The notes under the pieces: generated by a model
What the model was told of the DNA's origin: nothing
The model's database searches: none
Seen by the model: only the letters and a program-made list of their open reading frames with translations
DNA from: Gammaproteobacteria bacterium
GTDB lineage: Bacteria; Pseudomonadota; Gammaproteobacteria; Pseudomonadales; Porticoccaceae
DNA length: 64,000 nt
Direction of reading: 5' to 3'
Assembly (NCBI GenBank): GCA_016708925.1
Contig: JADJET010000008.1
Location: 1 to 64,000 of the forward strand
In this document: one piece after another, positions 16,771 through 26,188 of the stretch
Layout of the letters: the number at the start of each line of letters is the position of its first letter
Numbering within the stretch: the first letter of the stretch is position 1
Position numbers and translations under genes: made by a program

Positions 16771-18561
16771 TCAGATGGTGGGTTTGGCCCGAACTCCACC
16801 GACCGCCCGCAAAATCACTCCCCGGGTATTTTGCGGCTCGATCACCGCGTCGATTTCCAGATGGGTGGCGGCTTCGGTGGCCTTGCCCCTGTCATAGAGC
16901 GCGCCAATCAACTTGGCGAACAACGCCTCGCGCTCCACTTCGCTGGCGGCCGCGTCCAATTCCTTTTTGAAACCGAGATGCACGGCCCCTTCGAGGCCCA
17001 TGGCGCCGAACTCGCCGGTGGGCCAGGCGGCGGAATAGATCGGACGCGAGAAACTGCCGCCCGTCATGGCAATGGCGCCGAGGCCGTAACCCTTGCGCAG
17101 AAATATAGCCACCAGCGGCGACCGCAGGCGCGCGCCGGCGGTGAACAGGTCGGACATGACGCGCACCGCGCCCTCGGTTTCGCTCTCGGGGCCGACCATG
17201 AACCCCGGCGTATCGCACAGCGACAGCACCGGCAGTGCGAAGGCATCGCACAGATTGAGAAAGCGCGCCGCACTGGCCGCGCCCTGGGTGTCGATGGCGC
17301 CGCCGAGCACGCGGCAGTCGTTGCAGATCAGCCCGAACGGGTTGCCCTCGATGCGCAGCAGGCCGGTGATGATGGTTTTGCCGTAGTGCGGGCGAATCTC
17401 GACGAAGGAGTCGGTGTCCGCCAACGTGGTGATGATGCGGCGCACATCGTAGGTGTAACGGCGATCCGCCGGCATCAAGTCCCACAGCAGGTTCTGGTCG
17501 GCGCAGCGCCAGGCGTCGACCGGTCCCTGGAAATAGCTCAGCAGTTGCCGCGCGAGGCGGGTGGCGTCGCGCTCATCCTCGGCCAGCACGTCGATCACCC
17601 CGGTGGTGGTCTGCACTTCGACGGGGCCGATGGCTGTGGGCGGATACACACCCATGCCGCCACCTTCGATCATCGCCGGTCCGGCCATGCCGATCCAGGA
17701 TTGGCGGGTTGCCACTGTGATGTCGGCGCAGCCGAACAGCGCGGCGTTGCCCGCGAAGCAGAAGCCGTTGTTGACGGCGATGCGCGGCACCACGCCGGCA
17801 AGCCCGGCCCACATCGCGAAAGTGGTCACGTCCATGCCCGCGACCTGATCGGTGTCGCCGGGCCGGCCGCCGCCGCCCTCGGTGTACATCACCACCGGCA
17901 GGCGCAGCTCCGCCGCCAGCGCCATGACGCGGTCGAGCTTGCGGTGATGAAAATAACCCTGGGTGCCGGCGAGCACGGTGTAATCGTTGACGATGACCAC
18001 GGCACGCGCCTTATCCTCGGCAAACAGGTCCGCGTTGAGGGTCGCGAGCCCGGTGATGACGCCGTCGGCTGCCGTGTTGACGGCCAGATCGTCGAAGTCG
18101 CGGCGCTGGCGCTGGGCGGCCACCGCGAGCTGACCGTATTCCTGAAGCGAATCCGCATCGCAGAGATCGGCGAGGTTCTCGCGCGCGGTGCGATAGCCAC
18201 GCTCGCGGCGCTTTGCCGCCGCAGCGGGACGACCGGCGTCCAGTGTGATGCGCAACCGCGTGCGCTGTTGTTGCAGCAGACTGTGCTTGTCGGCGAGATC
18301 CGATGGCGGCGCCGGACGCACCGGCCGGCGCTTGCCGGTCAGGCGGATCGCACAAATCAATCCGTTCTCGAGCACGTTGTCGCCCGGCGCAACCTGAATG
18401 TGCTGCACCACGCCCGCCGTGGCGCTGCGCACTGGTAGTTCGCCCGCTGCGGTGACCAGCAGCCCGAGCGTCTCGCCGGCGCTGACGGTCGCACCAACCG
18501 CCACATCCATCCGTGTAACGGTGGCGGCGGTGGGGGCAGTGATAGAAACGATACGACTCAT
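16771..18561 (-). CDS. Acyl-CoA carboxylase carboxyltransferase with degenerate N-terminal biotinyl-like domain
   Basis: 596 residues from MSRIVSITAPTAATVTRMD. Residues 1-75 have the beta-sandwich pattern of a biotinyl/lipoyl domain. Where such domains carry the attachment lysine in an MKM-type loop, this one reads LLVTAAGELPVRS, so no biotin could be attached. From about residue 85 the protein is a carboxyltransferase of the propionyl/methylcrotonyl-CoA carboxylase beta type: ADGVITGLATLNA, VNNGFCFAGNAALFGCADI and a C-terminal half with LPVLSLCDTPGFMVG and GGSFSRPIYSAAWPTGEFGAMG. No biotin carboxylase lies nearby, so its carboxyl donor must come from elsewhere. Substrate unknown. Confidence 0.82.
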   Translation of the reverse strand: MSRIVSITAPTAATVTRMDVAVGATVSAGETLGLLVTAAGELPVRSATAGVVQHIQVAPGDNVLENGLICAIRLTGKRRPVRPAPPSDLADKHSLLQQQRTRLRITLDAGRPAAAAKRRERGYRTARENLADLCDADSLQEYGQLAVAAQRQRRDFDDLAVNTAADGVITGLATLNADLFAEDKARAVVIVNDYTVLAGTQGYFHHRKLDRVMALAAELRLPVVMYTEGGGGRPGDTDQVAGMDVTTFAMWAGLAGVVPRIAVNNGFCFAGNAALFGCADITVATRQSWIGMAGPAMIEGGGMGVYPPTAIGPVEVQTTTGVIDVLAEDERDATRLARQLLSYFQGPVDAWRCADQNLLWDLMPADRRYTYDVRRIITTLADTDSFVEIRPHYGKTIITGLLRIEGNPFGLICNDCRVLGGAIDTQGAASAARFLNLCDAFALPVLSLCDTPGFMVGPESETEGAVRVMSDLFTAGARLRSPLVAIFLRKGYGLGAIAMTGGSFSRPIYSAAWPTGEFGAMGLEGAVHLGFKKELDAAASEVEREALFAKLIGALYDRGKATEAATHLEIDAVIEPQNTRGVILRAVGGVRAKPTI

Positions 18562-18802
18562 GGCGATGGTTCCAGAAAACTCGGATGCGGGGGTTCCGCC
18601 TCGAATGAGTGGATCAGACGTGTCCGGCGCATTGTAGTGTGGCGAATCCCGGCGTCGGTTTCGGGGTCCGGTGGTGAGGGTATCCAGGTGCTTCGCCACG
18701 CTCATGGTCACCGCGAGCAGGCCGCCGGAAAGCGGCTGCGGGCCCATCGGTCGCGTTGCGCGCCGCGTATCCGGCCCCCGAGCGCCACTTTTGCGCAGCC
18801 GG

Positions 18803-19204
18803 TCAATAGCAATCGTTGCCTTCCGACGACCAGCTTTCCACGTTGTTGGCGGGCGAAATCCGCACCAGTATCTTGCAGTAATACTCCGCCGTGGTGACCG
18901 GAAAGCTGTGATAGGCCGGCGTCGATATCCAGCTCCCGCCGCGGCGATCTCTGACCAAGACCGGGCCTCCAACAGGGTAGGAGCCGCCCCCGCTGGTGAC
19001 GCTGTGGTTGCGAGCGTATTCAAACACGCGCCCGCCGGTCGTCAACGTGAAGGAATTGGAAGGCGGGCCCTTGGCCAGAACCAGATCGTCGGCGGTGCCG
19101 CCGACGAAAGGATCCATGGACTGGTAAAACTTCGCCTTGCGCTGTGCTTCCGAAGCGCAGCCGGACAGCAGGAGCGCCGCCAGCACTGCGACGATCGTAC
19201 GCAT
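18803..19204 (-). CDS. Putative lipoprotein of unknown function
   Basis: 133 residues from MRTIVAVLAALLLSGCASEAQRK. The signal peptide ends in a lipobox (LLSGC) with the lipidated cysteine at residue 16. The mature part has a SmpA-like look (FVGGTADDLVLAKGPPSNSFTLTTGGRVFEY), a pattern seen in several small periplasmic proteins, then a Gly/Ser-rich loop and YYCKILVRISPANNVESWSSEGNDC with two cysteines. No function can be assigned. In-frame coding upstream of the ATG overlaps the haemoglobin gene out of frame and is ignored. Confidence 0.75.
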   Translation of the reverse strand: MRTIVAVLAALLLSGCASEAQRKAKFYQSMDPFVGGTADDLVLAKGPPSNSFTLTTGGRVFEYARNHSVTSGGGSYPVGGPVLVRDRRGGSWISTPAYHSFPVTTAEYYCKILVRISPANNVESWSSEGNDCY

Positions 19205-19277
19205 GATGTCCTCCTTCACGAACGTATTTTCAGGGAGTGAAACCCATCGTGATGGCTGCGACGGTTCTAACAGCCGG

Positions 19278-19730
19278 TCAGGAAGCCCGGGTTCGCTCTG
19301 CGGCCAGCCGGCAGCCCTCCGCCGGGCGAAACAGTTCGCGCAGAAGATAATCCCGAAAGTCCTGCGGGTAGTTCTGCATCGCGAGGGCCCGCGCCATGCA
19401 CAGCAGCCAGGCGTCGCGCTCCGACTCTCCGATGGCAAGGTGAGCATGGGCCGAAGGTATATGGATCGACCCGTATTTTTCCATATAAAGTTTCGGGCCA
19501 CCCAGCCAGCCGCACAGAAAGCGATGCAGCTTGTCGGCGGCACCGGACAGGTCGGACGGATGCATCGCGCGGATGGTGGCGGCTTCGGGGAGGGTGTCCA
19601 TCTGTCGGTAAAAATCGGCGACCAGGCGACGGATGCCCTCGGCACCGCCGGCGGCCTGAAATGAGGCGTCGCCATCGCCATAGGGGCGCGGTTGGCGTGT
19701 TGCAGACGTGGTCAGGGACGGATCGTTCAT
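19278..19730 (-). CDS. Group II truncated haemoglobin
   Basis: 150 residues. The pattern GGAEGIRRLVADFYRQMD, IRAMHP, DKLHRFLCGWLGGPKLYMEKYG, then HAHLAIGESERDAWLLCM is the two-over-two globin of group II. The proximal histidine is in HAHLAIG and the aromatic/tryptophan positions are conserved. These proteins bind O2, NO or peroxide. It lies between a monooxygenase and a lipoprotein in the same direction; a link to oxygen or redox stress is possible but only inferred. Confidence 0.9.
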   Translation of the reverse strand: MNDPSLTTSATRQPRPYGDGDASFQAAGGAEGIRRLVADFYRQMDTLPEAATIRAMHPSDLSGAADKLHRFLCGWLGGPKLYMEKYGSIHIPSAHAHLAIGESERDAWLLCMARALAMQNYPQDFRDYLLRELFRPAEGCRLAAERTRAS

Positions 19731-19889
19731 TGCTTAATCCTCGTTACGGCCGGATCGCTGTGCAGCCGGAATTGTGCAGGCAGACGCCAGGCATCCGTGT
19801 CCCGGATCACGGTGTGTGGACACATAGAGATTCGGGGCCAGCCCCGGGCCCCAAGGGATTCCTCGACGCGCGCTTTCAGCCATGCGCCG

Positions 19890-21761
19890 TCATTTGTCGG
19901 ATGCGGTCGCAAATACGTAGGGCTCCAGCGTCTCCTGCGCCTGGACACGGTATTTGTGCCATCTGCCGCCGCCGTAGTAGGCAAGGCTGCCCGGCTCGGC
20001 GTTGCCCTCGTGGTTGTAGTAGGAAATGCAATCTCGCAACGGCAGGGTGGCCAGATCGACTTCGCGACAGTGCGCCGCGTACTCGTTTTCTTTCTCTTCC
20101 TTGATATCGACGATGTCGGCGCCTTGCTCGCGCAGGGTTTTCAGCATCCACAGAATGTAATCGCCGTGATCCTCGATCGTATCCGTGAAATTGAAGCTGC
20201 CGCCGCCGCCCTGGGGCCCGGAAATGATGAACAGATTCGGGAAGCCTCGGCTCTGCAAGCCCAGAAAAGTCCGGGTGCCACCTTGCTCCCACTTCTGCTT
20301 CAGGGACAGCCCGTCGCGGCCGATGATCATGCCGAAGGTCGCGGTCGCCATCCACTGGAATCCGGTCGCGTAGACCAGCACGTCGAGAGGGTATTCCACA
20401 CCGTCATGGACGATGCCTCGCTCATTGATTTTGCTGACGCCGCGCGGCGCGGTGTCCACAAGATGAACATTCGGCTTGTTGAAGGTGGGCAGATACTCGT
20501 CGTGAAACGTGGGCCGCTTGCAGCCGTAGGCGTAATAGGGCTTCAGCGCAGCCGCGGTTTTCGGGTCCTTGACGATGGCGTCAACCCGGGCGCGAATCTG
20601 CTCCATGATGCGGAAATTGGTGTCCAGTTGTTTTTGCTGCCGCTCTTCCGGCGACAGAGGCGTCGCGTGTACCTTTTTCTCCTTGGATTCGGTGACCTTG
20701 CCGGACAGATAATCGTCGTTCGCCGCCAGGGCGCTGCGGCCCGAGGAGATTTTCGCGAAGCGTGCGCGCCGGGCACGCGCCCAGCCCGGTTCGTTCTTCC
20801 AGGTTTCGATCTCTTCCGGAGTCGTCGCGCGCTGGTCGCGCACATCGATGGAAGAGGGCGTGCGTTGAAAGACGTACAGCTCCTTCACGATCTTGGCGAG
20901 TTCCGGAATCGCCTGCACGGCGGTGGCGCCGGTGCCGATGATGCCCACCCGCTTGTCTTTCAGATCGACGTTGTAATCCCAGCGCGAGGTGTGGAAGGCC
21001 TTGCCCTTGAAGGTCTCCATGCCTTCGACTCTGGCCAGCTTCGGCGTGGTCAGGATGCCGTTGGCGATGACCAGGAACTTGGCTTTCATCTTGTCGCCGC
21101 GATCCGTGCCGACAATCCAGCGCCCCGTTGCCTCATCCCACCGGGTTTCTTCAACGGTGGTATGAAACAGGCAGTGGTCGTAGAAATGGAATTTTTCCGC
21201 GATGTTCTGGCAGTGCTCCATGATCTCGAAGCCGCTGGCGAACTTCATGGTCGGGATGTAGCCGGTCTCTTCGAGCAGCGGCAGATAACTGTAGGCCTCG
21301 ACATCGCAGGCAATGCCCGGATACCGGTTCCAGTACCAGGTGCCGCCCACGTCGCCGCCTTTCTCGCAGAAGCGCACGTCCTTGAAACCCGCCTGGCTCA
21401 GCTTGTACCACAGCATCAGGCCGGCAAAGCCGGCGCCCACCACGAGGATTTCGCACTCGTCGGTCAGGGCTTCTCTCGGCACCGGAGCCACCGAATGCAC
21501 GTCCTCGAGGTATTTGCTGAACGTCCCTTCCAAAGCGATATAGTCGGCGGCGCCGGCGCGCGACTCCTTGAATTCGCGGTATTTGGCTTGCTCCTGCGCG
21601 TTGAATACCGCGCCGGCGGGGGCTTCGGGAAGCGCCTTGAGCGCCTCGTCATTGACGATGGCGTAGCCTTTCCCGGTGATTTTGTCGTTGGCCTTCGCGG
21701 CGCGGGTGTTGAAGATTTTCAAGCCGGTAGCTGGGTCTGTGCGGACTGGCATGACTGACAT
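19890..21761 (-). CDS. FAD-dependent Baeyer-Villiger-type monooxygenase
   Basis: 623 residues. Two dinucleotide-binding folds are visible: GAGFAG near residue 110 (FAD) and GTGATA near residue 272 (NADPH). Between them is the Baeyer-Villiger fingerprint FxGxxxHxxxW as FKGKAFHTSRW (about residues 251-261). The EKGGDVGGTWYWNRYPGIACD segment is also typical. The enzyme likely inserts oxygen next to a ketone; the substrate is unknown. The first 100 residues extend beyond the core, as in cyclododecanone/steroid-type members. The start has an alternative ATG three codons in. Confidence 0.9.
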   Translation of the reverse strand: MSVMPVRTDPATGLKIFNTRAAKANDKITGKGYAIVNDEALKALPEAPAGAVFNAQEQAKYREFKESRAGAADYIALEGTFSKYLEDVHSVAPVPREALTDECEILVVGAGFAGLMLWYKLSQAGFKDVRFCEKGGDVGGTWYWNRYPGIACDVEAYSYLPLLEETGYIPTMKFASGFEIMEHCQNIAEKFHFYDHCLFHTTVEETRWDEATGRWIVGTDRGDKMKAKFLVIANGILTTPKLARVEGMETFKGKAFHTSRWDYNVDLKDKRVGIIGTGATAVQAIPELAKIVKELYVFQRTPSSIDVRDQRATTPEEIETWKNEPGWARARRARFAKISSGRSALAANDDYLSGKVTESKEKKVHATPLSPEERQQKQLDTNFRIMEQIRARVDAIVKDPKTAAALKPYYAYGCKRPTFHDEYLPTFNKPNVHLVDTAPRGVSKINERGIVHDGVEYPLDVLVYATGFQWMATATFGMIIGRDGLSLKQKWEQGGTRTFLGLQSRGFPNLFIISGPQGGGGSFNFTDTIEDHGDYILWMLKTLREQGADIVDIKEEKENEYAAHCREVDLATLPLRDCISYYNHEGNAEPGSLAYYGGGRWHKYRVQAQETLEPYVFATASDK

Positions 21762-21959
21762 GGTGCTGCTCTCACTGCTTCAAGGTTATGGGTAAACGAA
21801 GTATCGCTGGCATCGACTGGCGGGTCCAGTTGCGGTTGGGAATGGTGTGGCAGGGTCGGTCGCCCTTCTCGGATTCGTCCGCCGCGCCATGCGGCCGGCG
21901 TGGAACGGCCCTGAATCTGTGCCCCGCACGGCGGTCGGATACCTTCCTTTGCGGGTGGC

Positions 21960-22009
21960 CGGGTCAGGGCCGGGCTGGCGGTGAAGGTGTCGGCGATGCG
22001 GAAGTTCAC
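21960..22009 (-). pseudogene. Helicase-like gene 5' remnant, copy next to hepT
   Basis: Read from a GTG at 22009, the minus strand encodes NFRIADTFTASPALTR. The first nine residues equal the conserved N-terminus (NFRIADTFTDSLxRLTG) that I recall from a family of UvrD-like helicases found in accessory DNA. The likeness then stops. The GTG overlaps the hepT stop codon (GTGA). The same 30 bases recur at 22702-22731. Confidence 0.55.
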
Positions 22010-22347
22010 GGATTTTGCCCGTGCGCCAGCATGGCACGGACGCAATCCTCAAGTGGTTGCAAATGTCGATCGACCACGGCGACAACAGTCAGCGGGTCGA
22101 TGGTGCCAAGATAGCTATGCACCAGAATATTGCGAAAGCCGGCAATTTCGCGCCATGGAATATGCGGGTATCGCCCCTTCAATTCAGCCGGTAACAACTG
22201 CGTCGCCTCGGACAATGTCTGGAGATTCCGCAACGCGGGATCATAGAGGATGTCATCCGCTGCAATATCACCGCGCGTCTGAATTCTTCGCACTTTTTCT
22301 ATGGCATCAAGGATGTGGTGTGCATAGGGTTGCCACGGCTTGCTCAT
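22006..22347 (-). CDS. hepT: HepT-like ribonuclease toxin (DUF86)
   Basis: 113 residues. The HEPN motif Rx4HxY is present as RNILVHSY near residue 72, with the Asp/Glu-rich helices (DILYDPALRNLQTLSEATQLL) normal for DUF86. In MntA/HepT modules the HEPN protein is the RNase toxin and the nucleotidyltransferase silences it by adding AMP to the motif tyrosine. The start overlaps the mntA stop by four bases. It overlaps a helicase-like remnant at its stop codon. Confidence 0.88.
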   Translation of the reverse strand: MSKPWQPYAHHILDAIEKVRRIQTRGDIAADDILYDPALRNLQTLSEATQLLPAELKGRYPHIPWREIAGFRNILVHSYLGTIDPLTVVAVVDRHLQPLEDCVRAMLAHGQNP

Positions 22348-22634
22348 AGATCCACCGCCTCATCCAGCACCTGCTGGCGGATATGACGGTTCAGTTCGTG
22401 CTCCGGCACCAAATCAACCTTGCGTCCAGTCAGCTCCGACAGCGCTTCAGCCAGGGGCAAACGCTGGGCGAACAGATCGTATCCCGGCGGGAAGTCCACC
22501 AGAAAATCCACATCACTCCCGGGCAACTCCTGCCCGCGGGCCACCGAGCCAAACACACGAATTCGCCGCGCCCCGTAGCGACAGGCTATGGCGTCTATGG
22601 CCGCTTTCTGGCGATGCAGATATTCAAGCAACAT
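22344..22634 (-). CDS. mntA: MntA-like nucleotidyltransferase antitoxin
   Basis: 96 residues from MLLEYLHRQKAAIDA. The minimal nucleotidyltransferase motif GSVARGQELPGSDVDFLVDF (GSx10DxD) is complete near residues 29-48. It forms an operon with hepT. The frame is open further upstream, but the ATG at 22634 fits the family and the upstream part coincides with the helicase-like remnant. Confidence 0.88.
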   Translation of the reverse strand: MLLEYLHRQKAAIDAIACRYGARRIRVFGSVARGQELPGSDVDFLVDFPPGYDLFAQRLPLAEALSELTGRKVDLVPEHELNRHIRQQVLDEAVDL

Positions 22635-22731
22635 GGGGACTCCTGCTTGCCGTGGCCCTGATGGCTTTCCGCACACTGCCGGTCAGTCGGGGCAGGCTGT
22701 CGGTGAAGGTGTCGGCGATGCGGAAGTTCAC
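22624..22731 (-). pseudogene. Helicase-like gene 5' remnant, copy upstream of mntA
   Basis: From the GTG at 22731 the frame reads NFRIADTFTDSLPRLTG and then KAIRATA-like residues before a stop at 22624-22626, 35 residues in all. It matches the N-terminus of a helicase-like family of accessory regions and nothing of the rest of such a protein. Its GTG overlaps the stop of the preceding hypothetical gene (GTGA), just as the other copy overlaps hepT. Its 3' end runs into mntA. Confidence 0.6.
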
Positions 22732-23378
22732 AAGGGCCTCAAGTCAAAATCGATGTGATCCACTTCGTGGGGTTTGATAGCGGCATTGACCGCCGCACGG
22801 AAGCGCGTGAAGGCTTTCCTGTTTCCGCCTCGGGCGAGAGAAAACCAACTACCCCAAGGCGGGGAAGTGTCGCTCCTGGCCCGGACCACCAATCGCCGCC
22901 GCTTCGCGCCTTCAAACCGGAGGGGCGAAGTCACGCGCCCGAGTTCGTGACCCGCGACTTCATCCCAGTTGGCCCGCAAGTGCTCTATGAGCTTCGTCGC
23001 GTCTTCAGCACTTATTTTTGGTTTAGGGTCGGCAGTCCACCCCCAATGCCAAGGCGGGGAGTAGCTGTCTTGATTCCAGGACTCCGGAAAACTCGCGTTC
23101 CACTGCTCGATCGGAATGGCCGCCAACCTTGCAATCGCCTCATCCAGAAGGTCGTGCCGATCAGCCCATTCCAACTGCTGGCGGAGGCGGTGGTGCTTCG
23201 AGGCGTCGGATTCACCTGACGCCGCCAAGATCAGGGGGGCCGGTGGGTTGGGTGCATCTACTGGCTTCGCCGCCGACAGCCAAGACCAGAATTCGTGCCA
23301 AGCCAGTCCGGCCGGACTGGACCGGCCAGCAGCTTTGTACTCGGACAGCGTGGCCGCAATCCGGTCTTGCCCCGTCAT
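22728..23378 (-). CDS. Hypothetical protein downstream of the methyltransferase
   Basis: 216 residues, starting in an ATGA overlap with the methyltransferase stop and ending in a GTGA overlap with a helicase-like remnant. It has no recognisable motif, signal or membrane segment. It is rich in Trp and Arg (WHEFWSWLSAAKPVDAPNPP; SPPWHWGWTADPKP; SPPWGSWFSLARGGNRKAF). Tight coupling to mod suggests a role in the same restriction system, for example as a small accessory protein, but this is inference. Confidence 0.65.
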   Translation of the reverse strand: MTGQDRIAATLSEYKAAGRSSPAGLAWHEFWSWLSAAKPVDAPNPPAPLILAASGESDASKHHRLRQQLEWADRHDLLDEAIARLAAIPIEQWNASFPESWNQDSYSPPWHWGWTADPKPKISAEDATKLIEHLRANWDEVAGHELGRVTSPLRFEGAKRRRLVVRARSDTSPPWGSWFSLARGGNRKAFTRFRAAVNAAIKPHEVDHIDFDLRPL

Positions 23379-23999
23379 ACCCGAAACACCTTCATCACCT
23401 CATCCCCCAGGTGGTTGATCACCTTTACCGCAATCCGCCCGCTCTTGGGCTTGCCAAACGGCCGCGAGGTGTCGCTGTTCAGGCTGGCCCAGGCGTCTTC
23501 GTCGATCTCGGCCTTGAGCGTGGTCTTCAGCGCCTTGTAGGGATCGTTCGCGCCCAGGAAATAGGCGTGGCGGACGAAGAAGCTTTCCTCGTTGTAGTCG
23601 GTGTCGATGAACCAGCAGGCGATGCCGGCGGCAGAGTCGCTGCGCACTTCGCCGGTGCTGGGGTCGAACACGTCCACGCCGTTGACCTTGACCTGGTGCT
23701 GGCCGTCCGGCGCATCGAGGATGTCGATGTCCGGCTCGCCGAAGATCACGAACAGGTTGCCCTTGCCGGTGTTTTTCAAGTCATCGGCCATGTGCAGGTC
23801 GGCGTTCATGCGCGCCTTGAGCACGGGGATGCGGCCGAGCTTGTCGAACTCGCTGGCGTGGGCGTCGTAGTTGAAGGCGCAGGCGATCAGCACGTCGAAG
23901 CCGGCGTCGCCGGCCTCGCGCGCGGCTGCAACCAGATCGCTGCGCTGCACGGTGCCGAACTCGGGGCCGATGAAGATGGCCGCGCGTTTCTCGCGCTGT

Positions 24000-24190
24000 T
24001 CCCCTCTCCCCCGGCCCCTCTCCCGCGAGGGGAGAGGGGAGATTCAGCGTCTGCCGCTGTTTCGCGGGAGGACTCTGTTTCTGTTTCACCGGGGGAGGGC
24101 GGAGACTTGGCGCCCGTCCCTGTGCCGCTGGTGGCGAGGGCAGCGTTGGCCCCTCCCCCCTCGCGGGGGAGGGGTTGGGGAGAGGGGGCG
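24000..24190. repeat. Paired GC-rich palindromic element inside mod (third insertion)
   Basis: CCCCTCTCCCCCGGCCCCTC with a mirrored GCGAGGGGAGAGGGG at 24000-24041, and an inverted counterpart at about 24146-24190, enclose roughly 105 bases of unrelated sequence. The two ends are near reverse complements, giving a MITE-like layout. It shifts the mod reading frame. Such elements translate as SPSPLAGEGRGEG-like peptides in one orientation. Confidence 0.75.
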
Positions 24191-24645
24191 CTTTCCACAT
24201 AGCGCCCCTCGGCGCAGACCAAATCGCCGGGCCAGGGGACGAGCGAGGTGAAATTGATCTTGTCGGTCTTGTGCGCCTGCTGCACGCCGGCGGTCTTGAG
24301 GTTTTCCAGGATGATCTGGGCGAAGTCGCGGCTCTTGCCGTAGTCCGGCCCGGTCTCGGCGATGGGGTCGATCAGCTCGTCGTTTTCGTCCACGCCCAGC
24401 GTGCGGTGGGGCGACAGGCTCTCGACCGTGAACGGCCCGGCGACGCGCACGCGCCTGTTATCGGCGTAGGGCTTGTCGTAGAGGTATTCGGAATCCGCCT
24501 TGGCAGCGATGGATTTGTCGATTTCCCGCTGGCGGGCGATGCGGGCCTGCCACCAGTCGGCGTGGAGTTGTTTGGCGGCGTCCGGCCAGTCGGCGCCGGC
24601 GTCGCGGGGGATTTGCCATTCTTCCCACGCCCGCTTGTCTTCCTC

Positions 24646-24729
24646 TTCCCTGGCGGGAGAGGGCCGGGGAGAGGGGTGCGCGTCGGAAGATCCCCCTCTC
24701 CCAACCCCTCCCCCGCCAGGGGGGAGGGG
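24646..24729. repeat. Paired GC-rich palindromic element inside mod (second insertion)
   Basis: CCCTGGCGGGAGAGGGCCGG on the left and CCCTCTCCCAACCCCTCCCC followed by GCCAGGGGGGAGGGG on the right are inverted copies of one unit with about 15 bases between. It belongs to the same family as the elements at 24000 and 26150 and breaks the mod frame. Confidence 0.75.
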
Positions 24730-26149
24730 CTTGAAGAGCGCTCCAGCGCGGCGTTGAGTTGCGTGCGCAGCGGTTCGAGCTTTTGCTGCCACTTCTCCCA
24801 GATGACATCGATCTCGGCGTTGTTGGCGATGGACTTGAGGGTGATATGAGGCACCCGCTCGTAGACGAAGCCCTGGCGCACGCTGCCGCGCGTGGGCTTG
24901 GTGGAGGGCGCGGTGCGGGTGATTTCCGCTTCCTTTCGCTGACCTTCGGGGCTGTCGGCCAGCAGGTAAAACGGATAGCGCGCGCCCATGATGCGGGCAC
25001 GGGCCAGCGCCAGCGCGACGCGCGAGGTGTCAATCGTGATCCAGCGGCGGCCCCATTGTTCGGCGACGTAGGCGGTGGTGCCGGAACCGCAGGTGGGGTC
25101 GAGCACGAGGTCGCCGGGGTCGGTGGTCATGAGGAGGCAGCGTTGAATGAAGTCCGTCAGCGTTTGAACTACGTAAATGCGTTCCTCGCCAAATCCAGAT
25201 GGCGTGAGGTCAGTCCAGTTATTCCCAGGCGCAGAATGTCCCGATTCATCGTGATAGTTCTTCCACCGAATGCTCTTTCCAACGGCAAAAAGTCGCCCGG
25301 ATTTGGCCAGCCGGTCGCGCTTGTCTTCTCCGAATGACCAACCGCGCTTGCCAGACGGCACAGCAGGAATATCGTGGAAGTGGAAAATAAACCTGCTGCT
25401 CTCTGAACCAGTCTGTGATGTTGTGTCTTGTAGCCTCAGAATTCGCCCATTAGGGATGGGCTCCTCCCCGCGCTTTTGTTTCACTGACAGATCAATTAAT
25501 CGACCAAGCTCAGGTTCGATGCAGACATATCTTTCTTCCGCGCTGCCGATCGCCGGCTTCGCCACTAAGACCCTGCGGTACTTACACTGTTCGGCGTTCC
25601 TCGCATAGAACAGAATGAAATCCTGAACGCCGGAAACGTACTGCGCTGTTTGTCCGCTTGTCTTCTGGATCGAGATTTGGGAGATGAAGTTTGTGTCCCC
25701 AAACACCTCATCCATCACCGCCCGTACCCGGTGCACGTTCTCATCCCCGATCTGCACGAAGATCGAGCCGGAGTCCGTCAACAAATCCCGCGCCACGGTG
25801 AGCCGGTCGCGCAGGTAGGTGAGGTAGCTGTGAATGCCGTCGCGCCAGGTGTCGCGAAAGGCCTTGACCTGTTCCGGCTCGCGGGTGATGTGGCCGCTGT
25901 TGCCGTCCTTCACATCGCGACTGGTCGTTGACCACTGGAAGTTGCTGTTGAATTTGATGCCGTAGGGCGGATCGAAATAGATGCACTGCACCTGCCCGCG
26001 CAGGCCCTCGCGCTCGGCCAGGCTGGCCATGACTTGCAGGCTGTCGCCCAGGATCATGCGGTTGGACCAGTGGGCGTCGTGCTGGTAGAAGTCGGTCTTG
26101 TCGGCGCTGTCGGGAATGCGGTTGAAGTCGGCGAAGAGGTCGATTTGCG

Positions 26150-26188
26150 CCCCCTCTCCCCGGCCCTCTCCCGCGAGGGGAGAGGGAG
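26150..26188. repeat. Single GC-rich palindromic element inside mod (first insertion, in frame)
   Basis: CCCCCTCTCCCCGGCCCTCTC followed by GCGAGGGGAGAGGGAG forms a hairpin. On the minus strand it adds about 14 residues (SPSPLAGEGRGEGA) to Mod between LKRF and QIDLFADFN without breaking the frame. Confidence 0.8.

Larger units (their letters stand above)
21980..22731. repeat. 30-base direct repeat flanking the mntA-hepT cassette
   Basis: The 30 bases at 21980-22009 and 22702-22731 are identical (GGTGAAGGTGTCGG... to ...GGAAGTTCAC). Weaker likeness continues for about 17 bases on the left side. The copies are 722 bases apart and enclose mntA and hepT. Each is the 5' coding start of a helicase-like gene read on the minus strand. 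The arrangement fits insertion of the toxin-antitoxin module with duplication of the gene start, or recombination between two copies. Confidence 0.85.

Noticed and set aside
16660..18438. 592-codon frame antisense to the carboxyltransferase
   Set aside because: Shadow frame; carboxyltransferase motifs are on the minus strand.
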